Position numbers and translations under genes: made by a program. A stretch of 64,000 bases of DNA from Candidatus Latescibacterota bacterium. Lineage in GTDB: Bacteria; Latescibacterota; UBA2968; UBA8231. Shown piece by piece: positions 19,351 through 27,397 of the stretch (positions are counted from its first letter, which is position 1; each line of letters starts with the position of its first letter). The notes below the pieces were generated by a model. That model was not told the origin of the DNA, did not search any database, and worked only from the letters and a program-made list of their open reading frames with translations. The stretch lies in NCBI GenBank assembly GCA_022827835.1, contig JAJEIO010000032.1:1-64000 (forward strand), written 5' to 3'.

Positions 19351-20754
19351 TTGTCCCCGCACGCTTTTCCACCGAGCTGTTGCGCCGTGGCCAGAGGACA
19401 CAATCAACCCGCGGTCCCTTAACCTTTCCAAGGTTCGTATCACCTGGCGTTCGCTGGTGTGAGGGGCCAGCTTAGCGCAAATATCGCGCAGCGCCAGACC
19501 GCCATCAGCGCGATCCAGCAGGGTTAGTATCGCCTTCTGTCGTTCGTCGGGACTGGTTCCATCACTGTACTGTTGTGGCACGAATTGGCCGTGTCGAAAG
19601 CGGACGGTCACGCACCCACCATCATCTTCGATCTCAGGGATTGGCAGACCCGCTGCGCTCGTCTGTTCGGCCATCTTGAGGGTGCCGCTTCCCCATTTCT
19701 CAATGACGCCGCGTCGGTAGAAGGTGCGAGCGATCAGTGGATTCCACGGCCGCGATTCGTGTGGGGCGAACAGCGCCTCTGGCGTCAGGCCAAAGTGCAG
19801 TGAGCCAGCAGAGGTCACCTCCAGACGGTCATCGTAAACCGCTACGCCAATGGAGCCGCCACCGATGGAGTAATCGCGATGGCACAGGGCGTTGGCCAGT
19901 GCTTCTCGCGTGGCCAAAGGCGGGTAGAGCGGTTCGTCTATCCGCTCGAAGCGATCCGGCTCGAACCGAGCGGCTATTGGCAAGGTGTCGCGCAGGAAGC
20001 GCTCGGCGTGTGCGAGCAGTGTGAAGGCGTTGCCGTTGAATTCGCGGTTGTCTAGGAACTTCATCTTGTCGATACCGCGGAAACGGGCGACGCGCAGCAG
20101 GCACTGCGGCATATCGAATTCGAGGCGATCCACGTTGCCGAACAGCACGGCCGCTGCCCGAAGCAAAACGCCGTCGTGCAGAAGGCCGAGTCCGCGCAGC
20201 AGGTCTAACGGCTCCCTACTCAGAGGCTCTTCCAGCCGGCCTTCTTGGACGGCTATCGCGACAGTCCGGCGAATCTCTCCCGCATCTAGATCATCTACCG
20301 ACCACCCTGTGGCCGGCCGGTTCTCCCAGCGGTGTTCGTTGTGCATGCGCTCGAACAGCATTCGGTTGTACTCTTCGGCAGTCATGGCCACGGTCGTATT
20401 CCCAACACGGCGGTAGGCGGCACCCCGATAGGTGTACGGCCTCACCGGCCCTGGACTCACTCCGACCACCAGCACTTCGCGGTCGCTGGCCACGCGAACC
20501 CGTTCCACCGTGGGCAAGGCCGGTGGGTCAATCCTCTGGAGTTCGCCGCTCAGCTCTTCGATGGTGTGCTCGCTGACGTGCTGGCCGACCACGCTTCCAT
20601 CAGGAGTCACTCCGAACAGGACTTGCCCGCCATGTTGGTTGAGCATGGCGCAAGCCGTTTGGGCCGCCTCGCGGCGCGTACCCGTCGTGGCCTTGAACTC
20701 TAGCGTCTCGGATTCGCCGATTTGGGCCAATGCTGAGATTTGATCAAGGGTCAT
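19348..20754 (-). CDS. AlbA_2 (Schlafen-like) domain / GHKL-type ATP-binding protein with C-terminal winged helix
   Basis: 468 residues from ATG 20754. ESETLEFKATTGTRREAAQTACAM is the AlbA_2 (DUF4325-neighbouring, Schlafen-like) N-terminus; residues to about 130 complete that domain (GGQVLFGVTPDGSVVG, YRRVGNTTVAM). The middle holds the HATPase-type region (LATREALANALCHRDYSIGGGSIGVAVYDDRLEVTSAGSLHFG), and the end (ILTLLDRADGGLALRDICAKL) a helix-turn-helix. Proteins of this architecture are common in defence islands and are annotated as putative DNA-binding ATPases; the action is unknown. It lies between the palindromic repeats and hsdR and is transcribed with the restriction genes. GAGGAG lies 11 bases before the ATG. 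Confidence 0.82.
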   Translation of the reverse strand: MTLDQISALAQIGESETLEFKATTGTRREAAQTACAMLNQHGGQVLFGVTPDGSVVGQHVSEHTIEELSGELQRIDPPALPTVERVRVASDREVLVVGVSPGPVRPYTYRGAAYRRVGNTTVAMTAEEYNRMLFERMHNEHRWENRPATGWSVDDLDAGEIRRTVAIAVQEGRLEEPLSREPLDLLRGLGLLHDGVLLRAAAVLFGNVDRLEFDMPQCLLRVARFRGIDKMKFLDNREFNGNAFTLLAHAERFLRDTLPIAARFEPDRFERIDEPLYPPLATREALANALCHRDYSIGGGSIGVAVYDDRLEVTSAGSLHFGLTPEALFAPHESRPWNPLIARTFYRRGVIEKWGSGTLKMAEQTSAAGLPIPEIEDDGGCVTVRFRHGQFVPQQYSDGTSPDERQKAILTLLDRADGGLALRDICAKLAPHTSERQVIRTLERLRDRGLIVSSGHGATARWKSVRGQ

Positions 20755-20942
20755 GGGAGTACTTCTCCTCGTGATGTTTGGCGGTGCGTGTGCAGCATGT
20801 CCTCGGGCGGAACCCGTGGCCAGCCGATCTCCTCGGCATGGCACCGGCGACGACAGATCGCGGTCGCGCTTCGTTTTGTGTTATTGCTATGATAGACATT
20901 TGACCGTATGATATTTTTGTCGGGCGTAGCTCGATACTCAAA

Positions 20943-21007
20943 GGTTCCCCCCTGATGACAAGAGTGCCAAGGGTGCTCTCTCCGGCAACGGAGTAGTCGG
21001 GGGGGTC
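20943..21007. repeat. palindromic element copy A (65 bp)
   Basis: Begins GGTTCCCCCC and ends TCGGGGGGGTC, giving an outer stem. Inside are GAGTGCC-AAG-GGTGCTC (7-bp stem using G-T pairs) and CTCCG-GCAA-CGGAG. It folds as a three-way junction. The second inner stem with a GCAA loop is shared with copy D. Confidence 0.8.
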
Positions 21008-21177
21008 GCTTTTTGGGGACAATGTGTACTCTGTCCCAAATCCAGATAGATCATAGGCAGCATCCACGAATAAGCCAGAATAAGCCAACTTGTGGCCCCA
21101 CAGGCGTTTCCAACGCGCATCGGCCAGACCTTGACATGCGCCCGCCTTGGAAAGTACATTTCTCATCAGTTTAAACT

Positions 21178-21228
21178 CCCCTCCTGACGACGGCATTCCA
21201 AGAGATGCCCCCGGGTGGTCAGGAGGGG
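21178..21228. repeat. diverged palindromic element copy B
   Basis: Outer stem CCCCTCCTGAC (21178-21188) pairs with GTCAGGAGGGG (21218-21228), 11 bp; inner stem GGCAT (21192-21196) pairs with ATGCC (21205-21209). The outer stem has both strands changed relative to copies A, C and D, so pairing is kept despite base changes. Confidence 0.65.
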
Positions 21229-21263
21229 CGGTCGGGTATGATTCATATAGCCCGACGTCAAAA

Positions 21264-21328
21264 GGTTCCCCCCCGATGACAAGCGCTCCAGGTGAGAACT
21301 CTCCGACAACGGAGTAGTCGGGGGGGTC
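21264..21328. repeat. palindromic element copy C (65 bp)
   Basis: Same ends as copy A. The CTCCG/CGGAG stem is kept with loop ACAA, while the other inner stem is weakened (CTC-CAGGT-GAG). It lies 22 bases from copy D. Confidence 0.8.
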
Positions 21329-21350
21329 ATTTTTCTTTCCAACATTCAAA

Positions 21351-21413
21351 GGTTCCCCCCCGATGACAAGAGCCCAAGGGGCTCTCTCCGGCAACGGAGT
21401 AGTCGGGGGGGTC
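21351..21413. repeat. palindromic element copy D (63 bp)
   Basis: Same ends as copies A and C but 2 bases shorter inside. Inner stems are GAGCCC-AAG-GGGCTC and CTCCG-GCAA-CGGAG. Relative to copy A, the first inner stem has changed on both sides while still pairing. A T-rich tract follows it on the plus strand (21414-21421). Confidence 0.8.
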
Positions 21414-21482
21414 GTTTTTTTCCATACGCCCCTATTCTCTCTGAGCCGTTACCACGATGTAACAGAAATAAGAACCTTCTAG

Positions 21483-22280
21483 TTAAGCGATAGCCGGATT
21501 TCGGATTACATCGACGATTTCTGCAGCAATTTCCTCTACTGTATGCGTTGACGTGTTACGCGCAAGCCTATCGGCTAGAGAGGGTGAATAACTCATTACT
21601 TCACGTTTGCTGACATTGTGCCAAATCGGAAGTAGAATTTGTTCTCCCGATACGGCACGTGTTACGAGACCATCAAGTTCGTACTCCGGCCAACCACGCC
21701 CAAAAAATGACTGAGAAAGTATCACTACGCCAAAGCGGCTACTCGCCAAACCAGTATCGATTTTTCGGCGCAAACTATCGCCAATCCGCAGTTCAAACTC
21801 ATCGTACCAAACGCTTAGCCCGGCCTCTTGGATGGCGGTTGCGAGCGGTCTCACGACTTCGTCCTTGTCTTCTGATGCATGTGATATAAACACATCGAAT
21901 TTCCGGCCGTCTGGTGCATCAACCGTAGGAACTGAATCGTCTCTATTGCGTACCAAAGTAGGAATGCTGCGGAGCGGGGCCTCGTTGATCGTCGGTAGTG
22001 GCTTTAACGCCTCACCTGGGATCACTCGGACACCAGATCGAACCGTGCCGCGAAGCCCCTGCATGTCGACCGCGACATGCCACGCGCCAGAACTTGGCAC
22101 TTGTAGTCGAACCGGAGATCGCTTAGCCAAGCCTCCGTAGTAGTGGTGTCGACGTCCTGCCCTGTAGCTATTGAAATCGGAGTTATTCATGAGTCGCACA
22201 TTTGCTGCGCTACCTTGGAGCGTTACCTCAACGATACTGCCGCGATTAACATGGCCAAGGTTATAATGGGAAAAGTTCAT
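21483..22280 (-). CDS. DUF1883-TIR domain protein
   Basis: 265 residues. Residues 1-88 (MNFSHYNLGHVNRGSIVEV to VDMQGLRGTVRSGVRVIP) match DUF1883, a small beta-rich domain. After a linker, residues 127-265 form a TIR domain: FDVFISHASEDKDE (first strand and BB-loop lead), GLSVWYDEFELRIGDSL, FGVVILSQSFFGRGWPEYEL. Trp197 and Glu201 fit the WxxxEL site that supplies the catalytic Glu in NAD-cleaving TIR enzymes. In bacterial immunity TIR effectors deplete NAD or make signalling nucleotides; DUF1883 may be the sensor or partner-binding part. AGGAGG precedes the ATG. It is transcribed with the trypsin-like gene 133 bases upstream. Confidence 0.88.
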   Translation of the reverse strand: MNFSHYNLGHVNRGSIVEVTLQGSAANVRLMNNSDFNSYRAGRRHHYYGGLAKRSPVRLQVPSSGAWHVAVDMQGLRGTVRSGVRVIPGEALKPLPTINEAPLRSIPTLVRNRDDSVPTVDAPDGRKFDVFISHASEDKDEVVRPLATAIQEAGLSVWYDEFELRIGDSLRRKIDTGLASSRFGVVILSQSFFGRGWPEYELDGLVTRAVSGEQILLPIWHNVSKREVMSYSPSLADRLARNTSTHTVEEIAAEIVDVIRNPAIA

Positions 22281-22413
22281 AGGTCCTCCAGCGATATGTT
22301 ATTGATGAATATCTTGTGCATTCTCGTCGCCTCTTTAAAGATGATCACGTCAAGCTGTTACGTATCTATGGGTAAAACAGCCGATAATTCGATGTGTATC
22401 AAAGATTCCTCCT

Positions 22414-23145
22414 TTATAAATTATTCTGATCGGCTAGTAACTTGAAACCAATCGGATTCGTGTCAATCAAATCAGTGGCATGGCGAATACCGACAGCGAC
22501 GACAATGCCCGGATTCTCTGGAGTGTATCCAATCGGTTCACCGTGGTTATCTACGATGGTATCTCCACACTCATTAACAATGGGTATATGCCGTACCGGG
22601 TAGTGAACGACAACGCCCGCTACTTTGTATTCGGCATTTTGGTTTAGTGATTGATTGTTTGGCATGAACACCACCGGCCCGCCACTAAATCCCTGATTGC
22701 CGTGTGCATCTATATAAATCTTTGTCGAATTCTCGAAGATTACCGCGCTGACGATTCCAGCTTTTACAAATGGTAAGGGAAGGCCACGGTTGATTTTTTC
22801 ACCACCACTATCTAGGCCAAACGGAAACCCTAGAAAAAAGACTGGCTGTCCGTAGAGCAACCCGCCAGAAGTTGCCTCTAACGGGTGCTGCGGCGCTATC
22901 TGTATTGGACACGCCAGAACCGCCACATCCACTGTCCCCGAACCGACTCCAACAACATTGACAGTGAGGTTCTTCCATTGCCTCTCATGGAAAATTTCTA
23001 TCTTATCACCAGACTTAATGCCTTCGATTACATGATGAGCGGTGATGAGATATTGCTTGGAGTCACGGTCAATGGCGAATGCTGTTCCTTCCGAGCCACA
23101 CCTTTTGATATGAAACGTGCGTTGAAATACGTTGGTGGTAATCAC
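22414..23145 (-). CDS. trypsin-like serine protease (S1 fold)
   Basis: 243 residues from GTG with an AAGGAGAA Shine-Dalgarno. No signal peptide is seen, so it acts in the cytoplasm. Triad: His38 in ITAHHVIEG, Asp73 in TVDVAVL, Ser153 in GNQGFSGGPVV. The start (FHIKRCGSEGTAFAI) is the usual first beta strand. There is no PDZ domain, unlike HtrA. Cytoplasmic trypsin-like proteases next to TIR or other effector genes are found in bacterial conflict systems, where they act as sensors or activate partners by cleavage. It lies 17 bases after hsdS and immediately before the TIR gene, so the three are probably co-expressed. Confidence 0.88.
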   Translation of the reverse strand: MITTNVFQRTFHIKRCGSEGTAFAIDRDSKQYLITAHHVIEGIKSGDKIEIFHERQWKNLTVNVVGVGSGTVDVAVLACPIQIAPQHPLEATSGGLLYGQPVFFLGFPFGLDSGGEKINRGLPLPFVKAGIVSAVIFENSTKIYIDAHGNQGFSGGPVVFMPNNQSLNQNAEYKVAGVVVHYPVRHIPIVNECGDTIVDNHGEPIGYTPENPGIVVAVGIRHATDLIDTNPIGFKLLADQNNL

Positions 23146-23162
23146 TGTACTTTATTCTCCTT

Positions 23163-24437
23163 CTATAAAGCAGTTGTACCTGAGCTTCGTGTGCTATTCA
23201 CAGGGCTAGCGGAGTGAGTCGAAAGGTCAAGCTCGTCAACCCGAATCTCCCCCGTCATCAGCTTGTGCAGCAGCGCCTTGAACAAATCGTCGAGTACCGC
23301 CCGTTTCCTGCGATGCAGGTCAATTTTGCGGTCAATGGCGTCGAGGATGGAGACGATTTCGCGTTGCTCGCGGAGCGTTGGGATCAAGACCGGGAAAGCT
23401 TTGAGTTTTGCCGTATTTATACACGCCAGATTTGTTGTTTTGTGAGCCACCTTCAAAAAATATGCTTTGCCGTAGTCGCTTTGTGCTTGGTAAGCAAAAA
23501 AGTCAGGCAACAAGCGGTTTCGATCCGTCCTGACTGCAAACACATGGTTCTGATGCACGCATAGATCCAACTGACCACGCCAGATAAATCCGCGGCCGAG
23601 TTTGTCGAAGTCGCCCCCCTCAGTAAGAACGACATCGCCATGTTGGAGGCGGTAGCGATCAATCTCGGATTTCCGGATTGTGATGGATTTCACCTCCATC
23701 AGATCGAGATAACCATCCTGCACATTTGCTACACGTAGATAAGGAACTTGAGCAACTTCGGCGTCACCAAACTTTCGCCCTTTCGCGGCACCCGTCTGAA
23801 CGAATGCGCAGCCTTCTAGCGATACGATGCTCCAACTCTCCGGCACCGGCCCGATTTCAGTCTCCTTTTGCGGTTCGCCCCGTAGGCCGCGTGTGAACAG
23901 TGTTCGCATCGCGGCACGCTTGAGGTCTTGTCCATTTTCTATCAATGCCTCTGAATGAGCAATTGCCTGATGCACAAGCCAAAGGAGGTCGGCGATCCTT
24001 TGTTGTTCATCAGGTATGAATGCTGGTATTTCAAATTCGCGTATGTGTGCCCATGACGTCCTTGGATGCTGGACGCCCGTAGTTCCCGAGACAGCATACT
24101 CAAGGAAGTCGGGACAATGGACAACCGCAGCGAGGAATCTTGGTTCCACATCTACTTTTGCACGTAGTACGAGTAGTTCCGTTGTGCAGACACCTGCTAC
24201 GTCAGCGAGCACAGCTTTGTCGAGATACGGACGGAGTTTTCCGTACAGCACATCACCGGGTTTGAACGCCGACGTAGTGCTCCGCATGTCCGACGCTTGC
24301 CCGCCGCCGATGCGAACGAGCCGCCCCGAGGCAAGATGCTCTAGTCCAAGATAGAGCGCATCTGGCCGCTCACCGGGCCTGACCGGCTCCGCAATCAGAT
24401 CACACAGGTCCTCCAAGCGGACGGTTGCACTGTTCAT
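23163..24437 (-). CDS. hsdS: type I restriction-modification specificity subunit S
   Basis: 424 residues. It has two target recognition domains: the first about residues 1-150 (VRLEDLCDLIAEPVRPGERP), a helical spacer (LLWLVHQAIAHSEALIENGQDLKRAAMRTLF), then the second (GPVPESWSIVSLEGCAFVQTG) and a second helical conserved region near the end (LDAIDRKIDLHRRKRAVLDDLFKALLHKLMTGEIRV). It determines the bipartite DNA site recognised by the HsdM-HsdS methylase and HsdR complex. The ATG overlaps the stop of a short upstream frame (TAATG). An apparently decayed second specificity gene lies upstream. Confidence 0.92.
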   Translation of the reverse strand: MNSATVRLEDLCDLIAEPVRPGERPDALYLGLEHLASGRLVRIGGGQASDMRSTTSAFKPGDVLYGKLRPYLDKAVLADVAGVCTTELLVLRAKVDVEPRFLAAVVHCPDFLEYAVSGTTGVQHPRTSWAHIREFEIPAFIPDEQQRIADLLWLVHQAIAHSEALIENGQDLKRAAMRTLFTRGLRGEPQKETEIGPVPESWSIVSLEGCAFVQTGAAKGRKFGDAEVAQVPYLRVANVQDGYLDLMEVKSITIRKSEIDRYRLQHGDVVLTEGGDFDKLGRGFIWRGQLDLCVHQNHVFAVRTDRNRLLPDFFAYQAQSDYGKAYFLKVAHKTTNLACINTAKLKAFPVLIPTLREQREIVSILDAIDRKIDLHRRKRAVLDDLFKALLHKLMTGEIRVDELDLSTHSASPVNSTRSSGTTAL

Positions 24438-24634
24438 TATCCCAACCTCTCAGTCCTTGAAGCACTATTATGAACTTGTCGTCTTGAAGAGTCTGGGACG
24501 CTTTGTCTACCAAATAGTGCGCTACACTCCAAGGTTCGCAACTCGTTCGCTATCGTCAACAGAGAGTCCCCAAACGGCACAGGCACATAGTAGTCGGCAA
24601 CATTAGGGTTGTTGTTGATTCCCCATCTATTCAT
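24437..24634 (-). CDS. short ORF between the hsdS remnant and hsdS, unknown
   Basis: 65 codons starting at the end of the hsdS remnant and ending in a TAATG overlap with hsdS. The first half (NPNVADYYVPVPFGDSLLTI) looks like real protein; a second frame also reads protein-like near the end (SVAHYLVDKASQTLQDDKF), which suggests a frameshifted relic of a longer gene. No family is recognised. It may serve only to couple translation into hsdS. Confidence 0.35.
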   Translation of the reverse strand: MNRWGINNNPNVADYYVPVPFGDSLLTIANELRTLECSALFGRQSVPDSSRRQVHNSASRTERLG

Positions 24635-24978
24635 CGTGATACGCCAACTCCTTCAGTCTCGTGAGTACTGCCTGCAGGTCCGTTGAAACCGCTGCCTTTT
24701 GGGAAACGATAGCCCCTAACCGCTCCATAGTGTCTTGCAAGTCGGCCTCATAGCAGCACGATCTTGTCCTATCTCTCCGCCTTCACAAACGGAGCAGATC
24801 GCCTCGCCTCAGCAGCCTTGCTGGTAGTTCGTGCACCGGAATCGACATCTCGTCAACGGACGTCAGGTCAATCTCGTCTCAGAGGACGTTGGATGTTCGT
24901 AGCAATGGAGTCTTGTCTCTTGCCCGCGCCGATCTCGAACATCTCCCCGAGGGGACGCCATGTCCACGCTTCATTCAT
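24627..24978 (-). pseudogene. decayed second hsdS fused to a foreign tail
   Basis: ATG 24978 overlaps the stop of the retropepsin gene (ATGA) and opens a normal HsdS start (AWTWRPLGEMFEIGAGK). It then meets an in-frame TGA in the stretch TSNVL-stop-DEIDLTSVDEM. After that the reading continues as SIPVHELPARLLRRGDLL, and a one-base shift is needed to read VCEGGEIG. The remainder (ADLQDTMERLGAIVSQKAA to LKELAYHDE) resembles the helical tail of a methylase or specificity subunit. At the junction, 24752-24770 is identical to 19 bases of hsdM (25686-25704). It is a broken gene with two lesions and a probable recombination joint. Confidence 0.65.
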
Positions 24979-25355
24979 CGCGAACCCGCCATTCCCTTGA
25001 GCCGCACGGCCGGCAGCCTCTTTAGCTGTTGATTCACCGGATCCACTTCTATGCCGACGGATTCCAGCGCCGTCACGCCCAGCAGCGGCTCTGCGTCAGC
25101 GTCGCCGAAGACGACCGTCCCGCCGACGAACTCGCCCATGAACTCGATCTTGGCAACGGCGACGTCCACTGCGATCTCGCTGCCATCGGCCAGCTCATAC
25201 ACGCGCTTCCCCTCGGGCTCCAAGCCGATAGCCTCCAGATGCGGTCTGGGCACAAGGGAATCTGTGGCTCCTGTATCGACCAAGAATAGTCCCTCCCAGT
25301 ACCTGTCCGAGTCAGCAGGGTTCGTGATCCTGACTGTTACGTGTGTCGCTCCCAT
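24975..25355 (-). CDS. retropepsin-like aspartic protease (clan AA)
   Basis: 126 residues, ATG with AAGGAGG 7 bases upstream. LFLVDTGATDSLVPRPHLEAIGL contains the catalytic Asp-Thr-Gly-Ala of single-domain retropepsin-like proteases, which work as dimers. EPLLGVTALESVGIEVDPVNQQLKRL is the second conserved part with the hydrophobic-Gly motif before the flap helix. There is no signal peptide. It lies 33 bases after hsdM and overlaps the start of the decayed hsdS, so it is a passenger inside the restriction operon. Its substrate is unknown; small DTGAT proteins are also found as antitoxin-like or processing proteins. Confidence 0.85.
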   Translation of the reverse strand: MGATHVTVRITNPADSDRYWEGLFLVDTGATDSLVPRPHLEAIGLEPEGKRVYELADGSEIAVDVAVAKIEFMGEFVGGTVVFGDADAEPLLGVTALESVGIEVDPVNQQLKRLPAVRLKGMAGSR

Positions 25356-25387
25356 CTTCTTGCCTCCTTATGTCATTGAGTGTGCGC

Positions 25388-27217
25388 TTACTGCAATCGG
25401 GCCAACATTTGAGCCATTGACGCTTCAATCTCGCGGGCCTCTTCATCGAGGCGCTGCATTTCGGCAATGATTTCCTTAATCGGACGCTGAGACACTGCAT
25501 CCGTCTGCCCCACCCATCGGCTCGGACTCAAGTTGTAGTCTGCTTGCTCTGCCTCCTCTAGCGTAATCACCGCAACCTCTCCCTCCACCGGCTCCCCCTT
25601 CCCAAACGCCGCCGCAGTCAGCCGAATGTCCTCCTCCGGGATGAAATTCTTGGGCCGTCCCTTACCCACGCGCTTACTGGCGTTGAGCAGCACGATCTTG
25701 TCCTTCCGCGTCTCCGGCTTGCGCTTCGACAGCACCACGATCACGCCAGCGGCGCTGGTGTTGTAGAAGAGGTTGTCAGGCAGCAAGATCACGCCGTCGA
25801 TCAAGTCTCGCTCCACGAACCACTTGCGGATGTTGCGCTCCCGGTCTTCGTGCTTGGCACCTGAGCCGCGCGTCACCGCGCCAGTGTCGAGCACCACCGC
25901 CGCTCGCCCGCGTTCGTTCAGACAGGAGAGGGTGTGCTGGAGCCAAGCCCAGTCGCCCTTGCCGGTAGTCGCGCCGCCCTGGGTGCGGAAGCGGTCGAAC
26001 GGGTCGTTGGCGAAGAGTTCCGGGCTAAACGGCTGGTTCCACATGGGATTGGCGACTACGATATCGTGGGTGGCGATCTGGCCGGTCGCGGTCTTGAACT
26101 TGGGATTAATCATGGTGTCTCCGCGCTCGATTTCCACCTCCATGTCGTGGATGATCCCATTCATACGGGCGACGGCGTAGCTCTCGGCTTGCAGTTCTTG
26201 GCCGTAGAGCTTGAGCGGTACGCGGCTAGTGGGGTCGAGTTCGCGGGCGACGAGTTGGAGCTTGACGAGCAAACCAGCCGAGCCGCAGGCGTAGTCGTGG
26301 CAATCCTCGCCGGGCCGCGGGCGCATGATATGCGCCATGAGGAAGCCGACCTCGGTGGGGGTAAAGAATTCGCCCGCACTCTGGCCGGAACCTTCGGCGA
26401 ACTTGCGCAGCAGATACTCGTAGGCGCGGCCTAAGAAATCGGGTTGCACATCGGCGAGGCCGAGCCGGTAGCGGGGGTCGGAAAAGGTCTCGATGACTGC
26501 GGCGAGTTTGGCCGGGTTGATGTCGCGCTCGCCATTGCGCTCGGCGGCGAAATCGACAAAGTCGATGACGCCTGAAAGCGAGGGATTCTGCCGCGCGACC
26601 GCCCGCACCGCCTTGGTCAGATGCTCGCCGATGTCCCTCGGCTGCGTGCTGCGCCCTTGGTCGTCGGTCGGCCACTCGTAATTTTCGCGACCGCTGATGA
26701 TGCCCCAGCGCGCTTCCGGGGGCAGGTAAAAGCGCAGCAGCGCGTGGTCGCTCTCGGCGATTTCCAGCGCGATGTCTCGTTCGCCGTATTCCTCGACTAG
26801 CCGCTCAATCTCGTCGTCGAACACATCGGACAGCCGCTTGAGGAAGAGGAGCGGCAGCAAGTAGTCTTTGAACTTTGCTGCGTCTTTCTCGCCGCGGATG
26901 GAGCAGGCCGCGTCCCATAGCATCTGCTCCATAGGCTTGGTCGAAGGTACGACCGCACGGCCTTTGTCTTTCCGCCGCTGGATCACGCGCACGGCGGCTT
27001 CGGTTGGCTCGGCCGCGTCAACGCCCGCTTCGACAGCGAGTGCGGCGATGGCCTCTTGCGCGGCCTTTTGAGGCTTGATTGCGCCGCCCTCCCAGCGATT
27101 GATACTGGCGAAGGACACGCCGAGCCGCTCGGCGAGCTGCTCTTGGGTGAGGTCGAGGCGGACGCGGATGGCGCGTAATACGGCCGAGATATCGTGTAAT
27201 TCTGTTATATTTGTCAT
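25388..27217 (-). CDS. hsdM: type I restriction-modification DNA methylase with N-terminal XRE helix-turn-helix
   Basis: 609 residues from ATG 27217. Residues about 10-65 ([20 protein letters not shown] then [10 protein letters not shown]) are an XRE-type DNA-binding domain, not usual for HsdM. The HsdM N-terminal helical domain follows ([36 protein letters not shown]), then the methylase core with SAM motif I ([10 protein letters not shown]) and catalytic motif IV (ANPMWNQPF, an NPPF variant), ending in a coiled coil. It methylates adenine at the site chosen by HsdS. A perfect 12-bp inverted repeat straddles its start, so the fused XRE domain is likely to regulate its own gene. A longer frame to 27253 has no better start. 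Confidence 0.93.
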   Translation of the reverse strand: MTNITELHDISAVLRAIRVRLDLTQEQLAERLGVSFASINRWEGGAIKPQKAAQEAIAALAVEAGVDAAEPTEAAVRVIQRRKDKGRAVVPSTKPMEQMLWDAACSIRGEKDAAKFKDYLLPLLFLKRLSDVFDDEIERLVEEYGERDIALEIAESDHALLRFYLPPEARWGIISGRENYEWPTDDQGRSTQPRDIGEHLTKAVRAVARQNPSLSGVIDFVDFAAERNGERDINPAKLAAVIETFSDPRYRLGLADVQPDFLGRAYEYLLRKFAEGSGQSAGEFFTPTEVGFLMAHIMRPRPGEDCHDYACGSAGLLVKLQLVARELDPTSRVPLKLYGQELQAESYAVARMNGIIHDMEVEIERGDTMINPKFKTATGQIATHDIVVANPMWNQPFSPELFANDPFDRFRTQGGATTGKGDWAWLQHTLSCLNERGRAAVVLDTGAVTRGSGAKHEDRERNIRKWFVERDLIDGVILLPDNLFYNTSAAGVIVVLSKRKPETRKDKIVLLNASKRVGKGRPKNFIPEEDIRLTAAAFGKGEPVEGEVAVITLEEAEQADYNLSPSRWVGQTDAVSQRPIKEIIAEMQRLDEEAREIEASMAQMLARLQ

Positions 27218-27236
27218 AAAATGCAATATAACAGAA
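27200..27236. promoter_or_regulatory. perfect inverted repeat over the hsdM start: putative operator
   Basis: TTCTGTTATATT (27200-27211) and AATATAACAGAA (27225-27236) are perfect 12-base arms with a 13-base spacer; the hsdM ATG (27217-27215) lies in the spacer. A dimer of the XRE domain of HsdM bound here would block translation start or transcription. Confidence 0.6.
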
Positions 27237-27295
27237 GCGCCGATTGCCGTCAAGGGCAGCTCATGAGCCTAGCGTCGACTATCGAACTTTTTATA

Positions 27296-27324
27296 GTATA
27301 TTCGGACGTATCTTCTGAATATAC
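27296..27324. promoter_or_regulatory. second inverted repeat upstream of hsdM
   Basis: GTATATTC (27296-27303) and GAATATAC (27317-27324) are perfect 8-base arms with a 13-base spacer, the same spacer as the repeat over the hsdM start. It lies 79 bases upstream of hsdM, where its promoter is expected. It could be a second operator; there is no T-run typical of a terminator. Confidence 0.45.
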
Positions 27325-27397
27325 CACAATTTAGAATGTGGATTCAGCGGCCCTAGTTCGGTGTTGACGAGCGCGAGCTTCTCGTCGTTGCGCCGTT

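Larger units (their letters stand above)
20755..21482. other. 728-base gap with four palindromic elements and other hairpins
   Basis: Besides copies A-D, the segment between A and B holds more foldable sequence: TTTCCAA/TTGGAAA (21107-21152) enclosing GCGCAT/ATGCGC, a TTGGG/CCCAA stem at 21013-21039, and TGTGG/CCACA at 21091-21102. On the minus strand one long frame (end 20744, with a frameshift in copy D) reads through the copies and gives repeats of DPPDYSVAGE and LVIGGEP. There is no recognised protein family and no strong start, so it is described as a repeat region and not as a gene, although translation is possible. Confidence 0.6.

Noticed and set aside
20949..20960. Hammerhead-ribozyme-like CUGAUGA core in repeat copy A
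   Set aside because: The matching GAAA and cleavage-site elements are missing, and the other copies read CGATGA.
20744..21394. 216-codon minus-strand ORF as an ordinary gene
   Set aside because: Most of it is made of palindromic repeats, copy D is out of frame with the others, and no family or clear start is seen. It is described as repeat sequence instead.
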